Shown here piece after piece: positions 46,196-61,100 of a DNA stretch of 64,000 nucleotides. The stretch comes from Oscheius dolichura (taxonomy: Eukaryota; Nematoda; Chromadorea; Rhabditida; Rhabditidae). The stretch is from positions 2,418,001-2,482,000 of the forward strand of contig OW051496.1 in the NCBI GenBank assembly GCA_932521035.1, given 5' to 3'. The position numbers and the translations under genes are program-made. The first letter of the stretch is position 1. Every line of letters starts with the position of its first letter. A model generated the notes under the pieces. That model was not told the DNA's origin. It worked only from the letters and a program-made list of their open reading frames with translations, and did no database searches.

Positions 46196-49100
46196 ATCAA
46201 ATTGCCAGGTCTGCTCTCAACTTCTTGTCCTTGCACTTTCACTTCCTCCTTATTATCAGTTCCCCCGAGATTTCCCTCCGGGGAGCGCTAATTCTTCCGC
46301 CTTTTTTCAGTTTTATGAAGCACTTATTACCTTTCCTGGCTTTTCTTTCTTGTTCACACTCCTCTGTTTGCAAGATGCTTCAATTGCTGCATAAAGAAAA
46401 GTCTCTGGATGGATATTGTTCATCAGTCGAATTTCCGCAAACCAATACCTTATTTTTATGGAAAATATTCTTTCATCCCCTTGCTAAGAATCGGGTTTCC
46501 CTTTCAGAAATACTCGATAAATGGCCAAAATAGTCGTATCAGTGTTCTGTTCTTGCATTCCTCTGCTAAATTTCCGTCATCTTTGTCTTTTCAAAATAAG
46601 CTAATGTTTCAAGGGAGCCATATAATTGGGAAAATATTTTCTTGTTTGATACGATGGTTGCAGCAGTAAATTTCTGGTAAACTCAAACAAAAAGGGAAGA
46701 AGAACATAAGTGAATTAGTCAATTTCTATGGTTTTTACAGTTATGGGAGGGATTTATTAATATCACCGCAAACAAAATCACAATAAGTCGCAAACAAAAT
46801 CACAATAAGCTGGAAACAGATCATAAAATTGAAAAAAAATGGTCATATTGAAATCACACTTCACATTAGTTTGGATCGCAATAAAATGGATACAAAAAGG
46901 CTAGCCTAAAGAACAAAAAGGAAAAATTACAAAAAAAAGGTATCAGTATGTCTATTTTTATTTGCAATAACCAGATTCATCCTCGTTTCTTTCAGACTTG
47001 CCGCCGAAGAGGCTCGCCGGGAGCAGAAATCGGATTTAGGAGGTTCCTTTGCGGCTAGGAAAACCACCACTTCCTCCGGCACAGCGCCCAAAGAAAAGGT
47101 TGGTCAATTCAATTTGAGCTCTTTTTTTCTATGTATTAGGGCAGATTTATTAGGGTTGGTGTCTCTTCTATTTCGCTAGCCCCTATACCTTTTACGAGCC
47201 CTTGGAAAAAAGCCTGTAAATTCTTCTTCTAAACCCGTTTTTTGCCTTCCTCAGCTCATTTTTCCTGTCCATTCCTCTCATTCTCTTCTTTCTCCCCTAT
47301 TTTCCACCTTTTTATTCCATTTTACTCTATTCTACAGACTATTTTGATCCTGAAACAGTATACTAAACAATATTTTATCCCAATAATTTGAAATTAGTCA
47401 TATTCCGTTACTCTAAACATTTATTTCTCGGTTACGATAACTATTTATTATGAAAATTTCCACTGTTCTGGAATTTCGCCAAGATCTGTGGCCAATTTCC
47501 ATAAGTTCTTCACTTTTTTTGTTTCGGGAATTCTACTTCTATCTGTGAAGAAGTGGAAGAGCGATGAACCCATCTGTTGATAATTCACTTTGACAATTTG
47601 TAGCAAAACAAGGATCCCAGTCCCCGCATTGTGTTACTCCAATTGTGCTAGGCAGTAGGTTTGTGAGCGCTCGAATTACACGGCGGCCAGACTAATGAGT
47701 TTCACTCTTCGCTCTCTCCCTCCCCAGAAAGGAAAGAAGTTGTGACGGGGAGGGAGGAGCAACTAGCGGCTATTGACCCCTCTTGTCTTGTTGGAAAGAG
47801 TCGTAGGGGAAAAAAGGTCCGAAAAAAAAGAAGATATTGTTTTCGGGAAGGAGAAGGAAAACTTTCTAGAGCCGGTAATACAGTGGAAATTTATTTTTAC
47901 CGGTAATCAAATGAAATTGCTGAATCAAAGACGACGACGAGCACCATTTTATGCTTCAAACTTTGGATAAATAACAACTTCGAAACGGGAAAGATACTTT
48001 TTGCCAAGGCTGTGCTAATTTCCATAACTGTTGATAAAAAAAGAGGCTTTGACCTTTTTTCGAGTTTTTCAACCTCTTTTCCCTTCCATTTTTCTGATTT
48101 TCCTCTCCGTTTTGGTCAATTTGCCTCTCCGCTACAAGACCCTCTCTGTAAAATTCACTTTTTCCAATTTTGAACTAATTTTGAACTACCAAGCTGAATT
48201 TTTAAAATCTTGTGAGCAGAATTCTCCAAACGTCATATAGTTTCAGTTGGAAATAAACGATAGGTCAGGAAATGAAATCAGATTCAGCGAATCTTCTTAT
48301 GATCCAAGCGAAACTTGGCAAAAATAATGCTATCTCATTTCGTTTCAAAGACTCTTTATTACCTCATATCATTTCTGTAATGAGTTATGTTCTGACCCAA
48401 AATGGCCAAAATTAGTGTTCTTTTTTTGTAGAACACCCTCATTTCCTGATTTGGACCTCATTTATGAACCTTTTCTTGAAATGTTGTGTTTTTATTCGAA
48501 ATTTTCGTAGACCTGAGCGATGGATCAGAAATTTTAGGCATTTGCATGGTTTATTTACTGTTTTGAAACCAACTTTTATATTATAAAAAATTGGTTACCA
48601 TTGATTCGAACTGTTTCAGCCTCCCCATATAATTTTTCCATCCCATCTCATTAGCCAATAACCAGTTCTCAGTTTGGCCTCCTTCCCAATGATTACCTTA
48701 TTTCCCGGCTCTATTCCTCCTTTTTCCTGCCCGCTCGTCAAAATTGAAAGCCCAAAAAGTCCCCCGGGACCCGTTATCTCGGCCCTCTTGACTCATATCC
48801 GAAAAGAAGATGATCAAGACTAAACTATTCCACCGTCAAAAAATCGAGGGGAAATCCTCCCAGCCCAGTCATTTTCTCAGTCCATAATCTCTCTCCTTTC
48901 CCGGGCTATAAAGTGACATTTTCACACAAGCTGAGGAGACGACGAAATTTACGACCACACACTTAATATGCATGAAAAGCATTGGTCCCCAAGGGCAGGG
49001 GCCAACCAACGCTTCGTAATTCGAACTCGTCCAAATATGCCGCCGCCGGACGACGGGACGATGGACCCCCGTTCCATCTAGCCGGAAGAGATGCCCGGGA

Positions 49101-52100
49101 GGGAGGGGGCAAAGTGCTTTATGGGGAAATTAAATGTTCCAAACGGGTCATAAATAGAAAAGGCAATCTTTGGAAATGATCAAAGTGTGTTACGTTTTTA
49201 TTGTTTTACGGGAACCTCAAATAGTTTTGTCGCTTACGGCTTGTAATTCTGTATTCGACCACTTTCATATTCTGGATCATTTAGGAGGAAAAGAAACGTT
49301 CCAAGGGGGCTACGAATAGAAAAGGCGGCGGTTTGAACTTATTTTGGACTTTTAGAATATTATAAGTTTTGCAAACGGTTAAAATAATTCTGCATATTTG
49401 TAAAAACACTTTATAGATCATAATGGTTCAAACAAATAGAAAAGGGAACATGTTCAACTGATGAAGCGCTTGCTCTCGAGGGATATTCGAAATTTTCTTC
49501 TGTTTTACATAAGTGTCAAATAGTTTTGCTGCTTACAGTTAGTAATTACAAATGTATCAAGTTCCTTTCCGATTCTGAATCATTTTAGAGGGAAATAAAT
49601 GCTCCAGGAGCGCAGCAAATACCGGAAGCTACTTTTTGAACTGATTTTACGATCTGCTTCACTTTTTCGATTACTTTTTCGTAATTTTCCATCGTTCAAA
49701 AAGTGAAAATAATTCTGCAACTATGCGGAAGCACTTTTGAAGAAAAAAAAATACTCCAAGCTGGCCATAAATCGAGAACAGAACTTTCTGAACTAATGAA
49801 ATGATTCAGGCACCCAATGATTCACTCATTAGCCGATTTTTGTAATTCTGTGTTTTACCGAAACGTCAAATAATTTTTCAATTCTGTAGATTTGATCCAT
49901 CTTATTTGATTCGATTCGTGCTGCCGAATTTTTATTTTTCGTTTCTCGAGCTAACAGTGCTTCAGCGAATAGTATTTCCCTTCATTTTTTGGGCTCCGTA
50001 TCCTTTTTTTCCGTCCCATTTTTCTGTAACATACAGTGGGAAGAATAGGCGTATTCTGAAAGAATTTATGTAATGCGCGGTTACAAGTGATCTTCTTTTA
50101 CTCCCGATATGTCACACCAAATATTCTGCCCTTTGATTTGCCTCGATCACACTGTCTTTATTTTTGTTGACAAAACAAGAAGGTGCATTTGCTGGTATCG
50201 CTCCACTGTGTTTTTCAAAAAGGCTTGATTTATATAAATTTCATGACGCCTTCAAAAGTTTTTGTAAAACATCGACAATTACATTGATCTAAAATTTTCC
50301 CTTCCCCAAATCTTCTCCCAGTATCCATTCCTCCAATCCTATTATTATTAGTGGCTAAGCGTGTTTCTTCCCTTCCTCCCTCCCATTTTGGCTCCAACAC
50401 ACAAATTTGAAACATGGCAACGAGGTTAGCCGGCCGTGTTTCGTAATTGCCAAGTCAGGGAAAAGGAGGGGGACTGGCTATTGTTCCGACTGCTCAGAAA
50501 TGGATATGCGTTTTTGGGGGAAGGAAAGAAAAGGAGGGAGGGGAGAGGGGACGGAGGAGAGGAAAAAAAAAAGGAACAGTCAGTATGGGACGGGAGAATT
50601 CTGAAAAAGAAGGAATTTGGACTGGGAATGAATGGACAGTTCGAATATTTTCCATGCTTTATGGTCCCGCTAAATAGTTTTCTTACTTTGTTCTCTCACT
50701 GCATTCGAAACACGATTAAATTCTAAACGTACAAAACTTTTATTTTGTCAATTTCACAGATTCTATAAATCACCTTGTTTCTAAACGGACCTTGATAATT
50801 TGCCAGTTTCATATCTACGAATATATTACGGCTAAAGGCGCGCGTCACCGTCACAGAACCTGCGCGGTCCCATTCGATTACTGTAATCTTTGCCGGAGCG
50901 AAAGAAAGGACAACGTGAAAATATCTCAAATCCGCCTTGAATCTTTTGACAAATAGGCTATTTTTCGGATATTTTATGCTGTTTTATGGTGTCGATAAAT
51001 CCTGATATCCTGATAACTGAAGATCAGTGCTGCATCATACGGTTTTACCGAAAATTTCTGGATACTTGACTTTTTTCATGTTAAAGTTTTACAGATTCTA
51101 TAAAGTTATCACATTTTGATCATTGTCATTAGGGATTCCCCCTGTAGTCTAATTTTGTTGAATTCTTTTTCAGTCTTGATCATCCTTCCATAAAAACCGA
51201 GGATTGAAATGGTCTAGACGGGGAGGTTCCTGTTTTTGATAAAGCACATTGTCTCCTCGGAAATTCCCAAAGCGCAACTTTATCGACTTGACTCCCTTTG
51301 TTTTGGAGGCGGTTAAAATGGCAAAACAATACGCGCGGCCGTCGGAGAAGGAAAAAGAAGACGATTCGGCTTTTGGATGGGGGAGGATTCTTGGGAAACG
51401 AGGGGGAATTCCTTTTTTCCTCAAATGTCGGAACGAGTATGTGTGGTAACTGCGAAAAGAAGACGGAAATATAAGAACAGAGCCCGAAATATGATAAAAT
51501 GAATAAGGGACAAAAGATACCGCATTCGTAAAGACAATCCTAAAACTTATCTAGAGTGACCAAAACATAAAATAAAAGAATAACTCCATCGTTGCAGGGT
51601 CCGACATCGCTATTCATATTCGCAGAGGACAATTGGATCAGGAGGAACGCCAAGGCTTTCATAGAATGGGGCCCCTTCGAATATTTTATTCTACTCACTA
51701 TTATAGGTAAGTTTTTGACTATTTTTTGTAATCCAAATGGCTCATCTGTAACGAATCAAAATAAGAAGAGGGATATTTATTCTCATTTCAAAACATTCGA
51801 CGCTGTACAAAATTGTTTTGAGTTTTTTATGTAACACATTCGCTGAATAATGAGAAACAATATTAGAAAAGGGATCTTATTTGCATTCCGAAACCCAACA
51901 ATTTTTGGAAAATGCTCTTGTACAACCAGCAGTATCGACTCACAAGTTGTCAGTCATAATTTGTGGGAAGATTTTATGGCCATTTCCATACATAAAAACA
52001 TCAATATTTCTCAATCACTTTCGACGAACTTTCGATGGTTTCAAGGAGAACGTAAATAATTCAAAGTTATCGAACAAACTGATTCATGAAACTCCGTATT

Positions 52101-55100
52101 AGGCAAAATAAACTTTCTTCGGTTATAACTGGGACATAAAGACTTCTAAGATTCTTTATTTCTGTTTTTTGTGAGGTGTAACTTGGTAAGAAAGTAAATT
52201 GAACCTATTGACTTTTGGAGGATTTTTATGAACATTTTGAGAACGATGAGCAAAGGGAGAATAACCGAGTCCATAAAAAAATCTGAAACTTTTATTCGGA
52301 TCCTGAAACCGAGTCGAACACCACCCTAATCTCTCCCTTTTCAGGAAATTGTGTAGTCTTAGCTATGGAACAGCATTTACCAAAAAATGACAAGAAACCC
52401 TTATCAGAAATGCTGGTCAGTTCATTTTTTCCCGCTTATTTTTCAAAAATTCAAATTTCAGGAACTTACGGAGCCATATTTTATGGGTATTTTCTGCCTC
52501 GAATGTGCTTTAAAAATAATAGCATTCGGTTTTGTTCTTCACAAGGGAAGCTATCTACGATCCGGATGGAATATCATGGATTTTATTGTCGTCGTTTCAG
52601 GGTAGGTTCAATTCAATCCTCTGATTGCAAAAATGATTGAGTGGACTCTTTTCAAGAATAAGTAAAACCAAAAAAAAAAACGCTATTCCAAAATTCACTA
52701 AATTTATTTTATTACCAAATGTTTCGAGCCATAAAATCTCCAAAATGTGAAATTTATCTCACTGGGATCAGCTTTTTGCGCTTTTCCAAAACTGGGGCGG
52801 AAATAAGTGAGTCTAGCATTTTTTGTGGTACTTGTAGTGCCACCGAAACATCCAAAATTAGTGGAAATAATCCGTAAACGGAAGTTACCTGGCTTTCTTT
52901 GATTTACCATTTTTGTTTTGATTGTTAGTGTCGAAACCGAATGATAAAAGTCAATTTTTCCCCTTTTCAGAGTGGTAACAATGTTACCGTATTCCCCAGC
53001 AGCCAGCAGCAATGTAGAAACCGTGGATCTGAGGACACTTCGAGCCGTTCGTGTGCTTCGGCCGCTAAAATTGGTCTCGGGAATTCCAAGTCAGTTTGCT
53101 TTCCCATTTTCAACGTGCCTCTGTCTACAGACTGACCATTTGAAAAAAAAGACATTTATGAATCCCCACCAGAACATTGAACAAATACGTTTCAGGTTTA
53201 CAAGTCGTCTTGAAGTCGATCCTGTGTGCCATGGCCCCGCTGCTCCAGATCGGTCTCCTCGTCCTGTTCGCCATTGTCATCTTCGCCATTATTGGCCTCG
53301 AATTCTACTCGGGTGCTTTCCATTCGGCCTGTTATAACGAGCGAGGAGAGATTGAAAACGTCTCGGAGAAACCGTCACCCTGGTGAGATTTTCTTCCATT
53401 TCAAGCTTTTTTGTGTTCGATTGTCATACAGAACCGTAGCGAACAATACAGAAAAGGGACGATATTTGTCCTTGTACCAAAACAGAAAAAAATTAGAAAA
53501 AAACTCTTGCCAGCATAAAGTTCATTTCCAGCGGATTTGCATAGTAAAAAAGCTGTGAGGGCCTTCGTCACAGGACTATTTGAACAGAAAATTGGCTATT
53601 TTTATACAGTAACCTTGAACCAAAAAGCCGAAGACGAGCAGCGACTCAAAATTGGGATAAGATTGCTTTATGGCCGTTCAAAAACACAGAAAATTTTATA
53701 ATTCCAGTACAACCAAGAACACAACGGTAGGCGTCTACAACTGCGATGTGGCGGGTACAATATGTATGAATAAATGGATCGGCCCCAATTATGGTAATTT
53801 CTTTCCCATTGTTTCTATTTATCCATCTTTTTCTCCAGGAATCACCTCCTTTGACAACATCGCCTTTGCCATGATTACCGTATTCCAGTGCATTACTATG
53901 GAGGGATGGACCACTGTCATGTATTATGTGAGCCGTTTTCTTTTGAATGTTCTATGGCTATGAGAAACTTTGATTTTTTCTACAAAGAAATAGGAAAAGT
54001 ATGGGCATTGACATTGACAATAAAATACTAAAAATTACACATTGGAGAGAATATAACAGAATAGGGAAACTTCTAGAAATTTGAGAACGGTCATTCAATC
54101 AAAAAGACTAAGAACCTACTAATAGGCAGTTTTTTATTCCCTAATAAACAGAGGGTGAAGCTGTTTTTGTTCGACAACTAAAATGGCCTTTTCTGTAATT
54201 TTGTTCTCTAGAAAGACTGGTTTCCCTAATAAACTCGTATCAAAGAGAAATTTCGAAACGTACGACAAACTAATGGCTACCCCCGACATTCCCTAATAAA
54301 CAGAAGATAAAACATTTTTTTTTACTAAAATTGAGGAGATCGCTAACTGGAATAGAGAAAAAAACGCGAGGATGTTATTTTTTTAATGGTAGAGATCTTC
54401 GGAGTAGGAGAAATAGGCAAAAACTAAAGAAGATCATGAATGTTACTCATTTCCCTAAAATTATATAAAGCGAAAAGGAAATTGCAATGTTTTTGAGAAA
54501 CTCTTGTGTTCTGAGGACCGCGATAAATACTATTTCGCCGATTCTGTAATAAATGGAATGCGAAGCATTTTTATAACTAAAAATTGGGATAATAATTCCT
54601 CCCGTTTTCCAGACAAACGATTCCCTCGGCAGTACCTACAATTGGGCCTATTTCATTCCCTTGATCATTCTTGGATCCTTCTTCATGCTCAATCTCGTTT
54701 TGGGAGTCTTATCCGGGTAAGTACTCTCCATTTTTCAGTTTTGAAATGTCAAAATTCAGAGAATTCGCAAAAGAAAGAGAGAGAGTCGAGAATAGAAGAG
54801 AATTCCTGAAGTTGAGACGACAACAGCAGATTGAAAGGGAGCTGAACGGCTATTTGGAATGGATTCTGACGGCGGAAGAAGTCATTTTGAAAGAGGACAG
54901 GACGACAGAGGAGGAGAAGGCAGCCATCATGGAAGGTAGGCGAGGGGAACACGGGAAAATAGGAAATACGGTGGAGGAATTTGGTGGAGCTTTGATAACC
55001 GTTTTTATGTTTGTTCGGTTGATGACGGATTATGCTTTTTTATTCTCCACTGCTCTTATAAAACTCGTAAAACATGTTTTCCTCTATGACGTTATTTGCT

Positions 55101-58100
55101 GGTCTATTGAGACTACAATGACCCGCGCATCTTATTGTGATCTCCAAACATTTAGAAAAACGGATCTCGCTCAACCATCACCTTAGGCTCTTTCAGTTTC
55201 TATTTATAACAAACTTTAAACTCTCGAGGAATAATTTCCCGGGAAGCGATTTTTTTGCAATAAGATCGGACAGTGAAAACAAGTAAGAGCACTAGCACAC
55301 GCTATTTTAGTATTCGTCTTTCGTTTACTGCGAAAACGCGATGCCCTCTGTCTTACTATGGTACTCTCCTGGTTGCTGTAGTTATAACCAAATTGAAACT
55401 CAAACTTTCTATGATTCCAAGCGTCATGACGATTGGGTTACGAAAAGTACACAAAACAATAGTCAGTCATTTTAGTAGGATCGCTGAAAATAAGGGCAAT
55501 TTCAAAACAAGCAATTAGTTTTTAGCAAAAATACGTAACCTGAACGTAGCGGAAGGATCAGAAACCCAATATTTTCAGCGAGAAGACGAGCAGCGAATAA
55601 GAAGATCAAAGCCGGTCTGAAGCAGCAGTCAACAGAGACGGAAGAAGATTTGGAAGAGGAGGAGGAAGACGAATTGGACGAGGAATATTGTGACGAAGGA
55701 GGAGAGGCAGATGATTATGGTCAGTTAGCTTTGACTGAAGTATCAAAGCCGTATTTCTGAGTTACTTTATAACAAAAATGAAACATTTCAGATCGGAGAA
55801 GAGGCTGCTATGCGATGTTCTGCAAACAAATCAGGCATCTCAGGTTTGTTTTAGTTTTTTGAATAGCCGTAAGAAGTGCAGCGTTTTTCTTCTTTGACGG
55901 CCTATAAATATCCTACGTGAAATATAAAACAACCGCTGCTCTCTGATGAAATAACCTTTTCAGGGTTCGAATTCGAATAATGGTCAAGACGCAAGTCTTC
56001 TACTGGACAGTCATCACTCTCGTCTTCCTCAATACCGCCTGCGTCGCCTCCGAACATTACGGCCAACCGCAGTGGTTCACAGAATTTCTAGGTATTAATC
56101 ACTTTATTTATATGTTGATTTATTTCGGCTAGAGTTTTTTATATTTTCACATCAAAACATAATTCTGTTTCAGAGATAGCCGAGTACGTCTTCCTAGTAA
56201 TTTTCGTTATGGAGGTCGTTTTGAAGCTGTTCGCAATGGGATCCAGGACGTATTTCGCCTCAAAGGTGAGGATTTTAGTTTTTCTTTGTTTTTTTTTGTG
56301 TTGGTAGATAAGGAAAATGTTCCAAAGGAAAGTTGATTAGTTTATAAAAGTAGACAGTAAAATGAGAACAACAATTGTAGACAAAATATATGGTTGGTCA
56401 ATTGTTTCAGGACGGGCACATAAGATATTTGCAATGATAGATAATCGCTCTCGCCTCCATTACAAAAATAGAAATATGAAAACCAGTGCCAATACATAAC
56501 AGACTTCAATTTCTTCAACACATTTTATTGTTTAGCCAAAACAAAATTTATGGGAAACCAAATTAGTAGCAAAAGATTATCCCCCAGTTTCTTGTTAGGC
56601 TCTTTTGGTTTATTCTCTACCAATTGGAAGCTTCAAAGATGTGATACAACTGGCCTAACGTTCCTCTAACACACATTTATAAAAGATTTGGAGCATATTG
56701 ATATCAAAATGGGAAGACTGACAGTAAAGTGGGTAGAGAACGGTTTTCATGTTTTACGTTCGGTAGATAAGATATTCGTAATAAGGTGGGTCTAATGTGT
56801 GGTTAATCGTAAATTGCCGTGTCTGTTATGGAAAATAGAACATTTTGATGGTAATATGCACCATTTTATTCACACTCCATCGCAGTTCTGCACTGTTCTT
56901 ACTTTATTACCTAATTTTTATAAAGCAGGCGAAACATATAAAAGAGAAAAGTGGGTAGTAGGGGTTCCGTTTCAAGTGTTTAAGGGTCCGTGCTATAATA
57001 TTTGCAAACCAATCGAAACATAACACCAGCAAAATTTCACATAAGAACTAAACTTCGTTGGTCTTCCACTGTTTTTATAAAAGACCTGTTACATATCAAA
57101 ATCAGAAAATAAAATGAGGGATGATTTCAGTTCAACCGTTTCGACTGTATTGTCATTGTCGGCTCGGCTTTCGAAGTCCTTTGGTCCCAGTTCCGAGGCG
57201 GCTCCTTCGGTATTTCTGTTCTTCGTGCTCTTCGCCTTCTTAGGATTTTCAAATTGACATCGTAAGTCTTCAAATAGCAGTCCTGGACTACCATAAAAAC
57301 TTCGCTAGCACTAAAAACCCGCACTATCCACAAAACTCTAAAAATTCAAGGTTTCTCATACACTGCCGATCGGTTCACTAAAAACGTTCCTTTCCATTTT
57401 CAAGGCTCCCCAAAACCTAAAAAAAACTCCATAATCCCCTCATTTTTTCAGATATTGGGTCTCGTTGCGTAATCTTGTTCGTTCCCTGATGAATTCAATG
57501 AGGAGTATCATTTCCCTGTTGTTTCTTCTCTTCCTTTTCATCCTAATCTTCGCCCTCTTGGGAATGCAACTCTTCGGTGGAAAGTAAGCATTTTACCCTT
57601 ATTTTTCACTAGAAATATGATATTTTCAGGTTCAACTTCCCGAACAGTCATCCCTACACACATTTTGACACCTTTCCTGTGGCGCTGATTACAGTATTCC
57701 AGGTAAATTTTATTGATTTCGGAATCAGGAAGCAATCATCGATTATAGCAAAAGGAAAGAGTATTAAAATCCTCTCTAAAACTTTATAAAATCAAAATTC
57801 TGATCTCAATTTCCAGATTCTAACAGGAGAAGATTGGAACGAGGTGATGTACATGGCCATCGAGTCACAGGGCGGGATTTACGGCGGCGGAATGGTCTAC
57901 TGTATCTATTTCATCGTTCTCGTACTCTTCGGAAACTGTAAGTTCCGTTCTACTTTTTGTTGAATACAGTCCAGCTGAATGGTGCCTCAATAGGTTGTTC
58001 CACAATAGGAATAAGAAATGGCCATATATTTTGTAAGACGTATTGAGTTTTCCAAGCTCGACTAATTATTAGAAGGAGCCAGCCAACAGAAAGCATGTTC

Positions 58101-61100
58101 TTATTGGAATTTGTCAATGCTTACTAAAGGAACAGAAAGTGTCATGTTTCCCCTTTACGGTAGAAGTAGTGCTATTGAAACCCGTAAAATTCCAGCAAAC
58201 CAATAACCGACTAGAAGTCCTCCTATTTCCCCTTTTGGAGCTTTTGTTGTTGTGTCATTGTGAAAAAAAGGACATTGACAGTACTATTTCATCGATTCCA
58301 AATTCAATATCAACCGTCTTTGAAACAATTACAACCCTGCTTTATTCTTTCCTTTTTCGTCACAGGCCATTCAGCCCATCAAGTACTTCGGCTTGTTTCC
58401 CAATATAAGTTACAGCGACGAAACAAGAAACAAGTACGGATTGGTGTCCATGATATATTACTTATTTTCTACCTACTTTTTTTTTATAAAGACAGACTAA
58501 AACCTACTGTATTTACCACATCTTTCTCGTTTTTTTTCTGGAAAGTATGATGTGTCAGTCTTCAGAAGTGATAAGGTTACCCTTCAACTTATAAAAAAGT
58601 TTAGCTGAAACTGAACAATTCGAGTGAAACGGCTGGCTATTATAAAACAATCCACCTTTTTTTTTAATTGAAATTCGTACTATACAGCAATTCCCAAGGG
58701 TCTCGCTCTGTATAAGACAACACGATGAAACGGTAGCGTTGGAAGAAGGGGGAAGAAGTAATTAGTTTTTATGTTTCGTCGTAGATTAAAAAGAATAAAC
58801 GAAATAATTTTCTAGCCGTTCAATGGATGTGGAAGTTACCCCATCGATGATGTTCCCTTTCCAGACACCCTTCTGAATGTGTTCTTGGCTATCGCCGTCG
58901 ACAACTTGGCCAACGCGCAGGAATTAACAGCCGCCGAGGAAGCAGACGAGAAGAATAACGACTTGGATGATGAGAGTGAAGATCTAGAGGGCGAGGTCGG
59001 TTATTTTTCCATAGTGTGCCTAGGAAACCGTTGTAACCAATAACGGAGGACTAATATTGAATCTGGAAAGCCTAAAGAATAAAAATTTCTTTAGGAGGGT
59101 GAAGAAGACGGTGAAAGGGTGGCCGACACCAAGAATATGGACGTGGAAGAGGAATGCGAGGAGGAAGAGTCGCCTTTCGGCGGCCCGAAGCCCATGGTTC
59201 CCTACACTTCGATGTTCTTCCTCTCTCCAACCAATCCGTAAGTTTTTTCGGACTCTTTTTTATGTTTTGGTCGGGTAATATTACGAATTTTCCTATTTTG
59301 AGTTGGTTTGTTTGGGTTCATGGTCATCGAATATTTTCTGTTTTAGTGGGGAAATATGATGAAATTCAACTTCTGCCAGTAGTAATACACCAATGTTATA
59401 CTTTTCAGAGTTCGAATCGCTGTCCACGGAATAGTTTCTACCAAATATTTCGAGATGTGCATCATGATTGTCATCTGCTTCTCGTCCATTTCACTGGCAG
59501 CTGAGGATCCCGTCGATGAGGACAATTCCAGGTATTTTTGACTTCCCTCATTATTTGACTGACCGGATAGAGAATGTTTCATCCTGGTTTTAGAAGCAAG
59601 ATGTTATTAGGCATTTCATTTGGCAAACCTTCTTTTGAATATCCATACGTCAAAACTAATTAGTCTAGGATATGCTCACTTTTGAGGGAAATAAGATGCT
59701 TCGGCCGCTCTTTAATTTAGTAAAACATTTCACTGTCCATTCCACTCGCGCATCGCGATATATTTCAATAAAACTGTCAATTTCTTTCAGGAACAAGGTT
59801 CTCCAATACATGGACTACTGTTTCACGGGAGTCTTTGCTTGTGAGATGATCCTCAAGGTAATCTCTTCCCCTTCCCTTTCCCTAACCCAAAAATATATAT
59901 ATTCAGCTAATTGACATGGGAATAATCCTCCATCCGGGCAGTTATTGCCGTGATTTTTGGAATATCCTCGACGGAATCGTCGTCACCTGTGCTCTCTTCG
60001 CTTTCGGATTCGCGTAAGTTTTGGAAAGATTATAAATAAAATCCAGGAAGTAAAGTAGAATACAGATCTCGACTTTATTCCTTTGGGAAAACCTAGAAAT
60101 TAGAAAAATTTAGAACCAGTGGCCATGGAGATGGGTAAGGCAAGATGACTGAAAAGTTCATTTTTCTTTTGGGAAAAATCATTCCTGGGAGCACTTTTTC
60201 ACTTATTTTATGATATAGTCCGTTTCCAACGGATATGTCACGAGTTCAAATTTCGCGGCACATCTCCGTTGCGAGACCAAGTCGGAAGAAGGCTGGTCTC
60301 GCAGCGGAGGCGCGACAGACCTTTAAATCCCGTGACATATCCGTTGGAAATAGACTATATCTCTCCCAAATTTTGAAGAGTGACACAAACACGAGTGGTT
60401 TTATCCTCATTCTTGCACAATATTTCGTAATTGAAGGGCGAAACGTGAATGAGTTTTTACTAGAATGCAGTATTTGAGCGGTTATTGAAACAATTTTAGC
60501 GTCTGGCGTAGCGTATCATAAAAACAGTCAAGTCGTCCCTTACTTGAAGAAGTGCACTCATTATTTATAAGTTCCCAGTATTGATTTCTTTTTCAATTTT
60601 TTTATTTGAATAGTTACCGAAACAATTTTCATTCTTCGGCCTGATAAACTTAGAGAATTCTTTTCAATCTTTACGAGAGCGGTCAAAAGACGCAATACTA
60701 AAAGTCAGCGAACAGCAGCGAATTCGACTCTCCAGCTTGAGATAAAGAAAAACTTCCTCAATTCCTGGATAGTAATAGTTTCATGGGAACAATAAGAAAT
60801 AGAAAAAGAACTTACACTAGTTCACGGTTTATATCGTTCTCAATTTTATTTTTATGTTTCCCCCGTCACATTTATTCCATGGGAGCAATTGCATTGCAGT
60901 TACGTTCATAGAAGCAACCCCATTTCAGTGGAACAGACGGAGCCGGAAAGAACTTGAACACCATCAAATCCCTTCGTGTACTTCGTGTGCTTCGGCCGTT
61001 GAAAACCATCAAACGGATCCCGAAATTGAAGGTATTGTACTCTTTTACTTATGGAAAAAAAAACACTGGCGCAAGTACCCCTCAACGCGCAAACAAGCAA

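Noticed and set aside
50507-50590. Purine-rich frames near 50.4-50.7 kb
   Set aside because: Simple GA-rich sequence; the translations are Gly/Arg/Lys/Glu runs without splice context.
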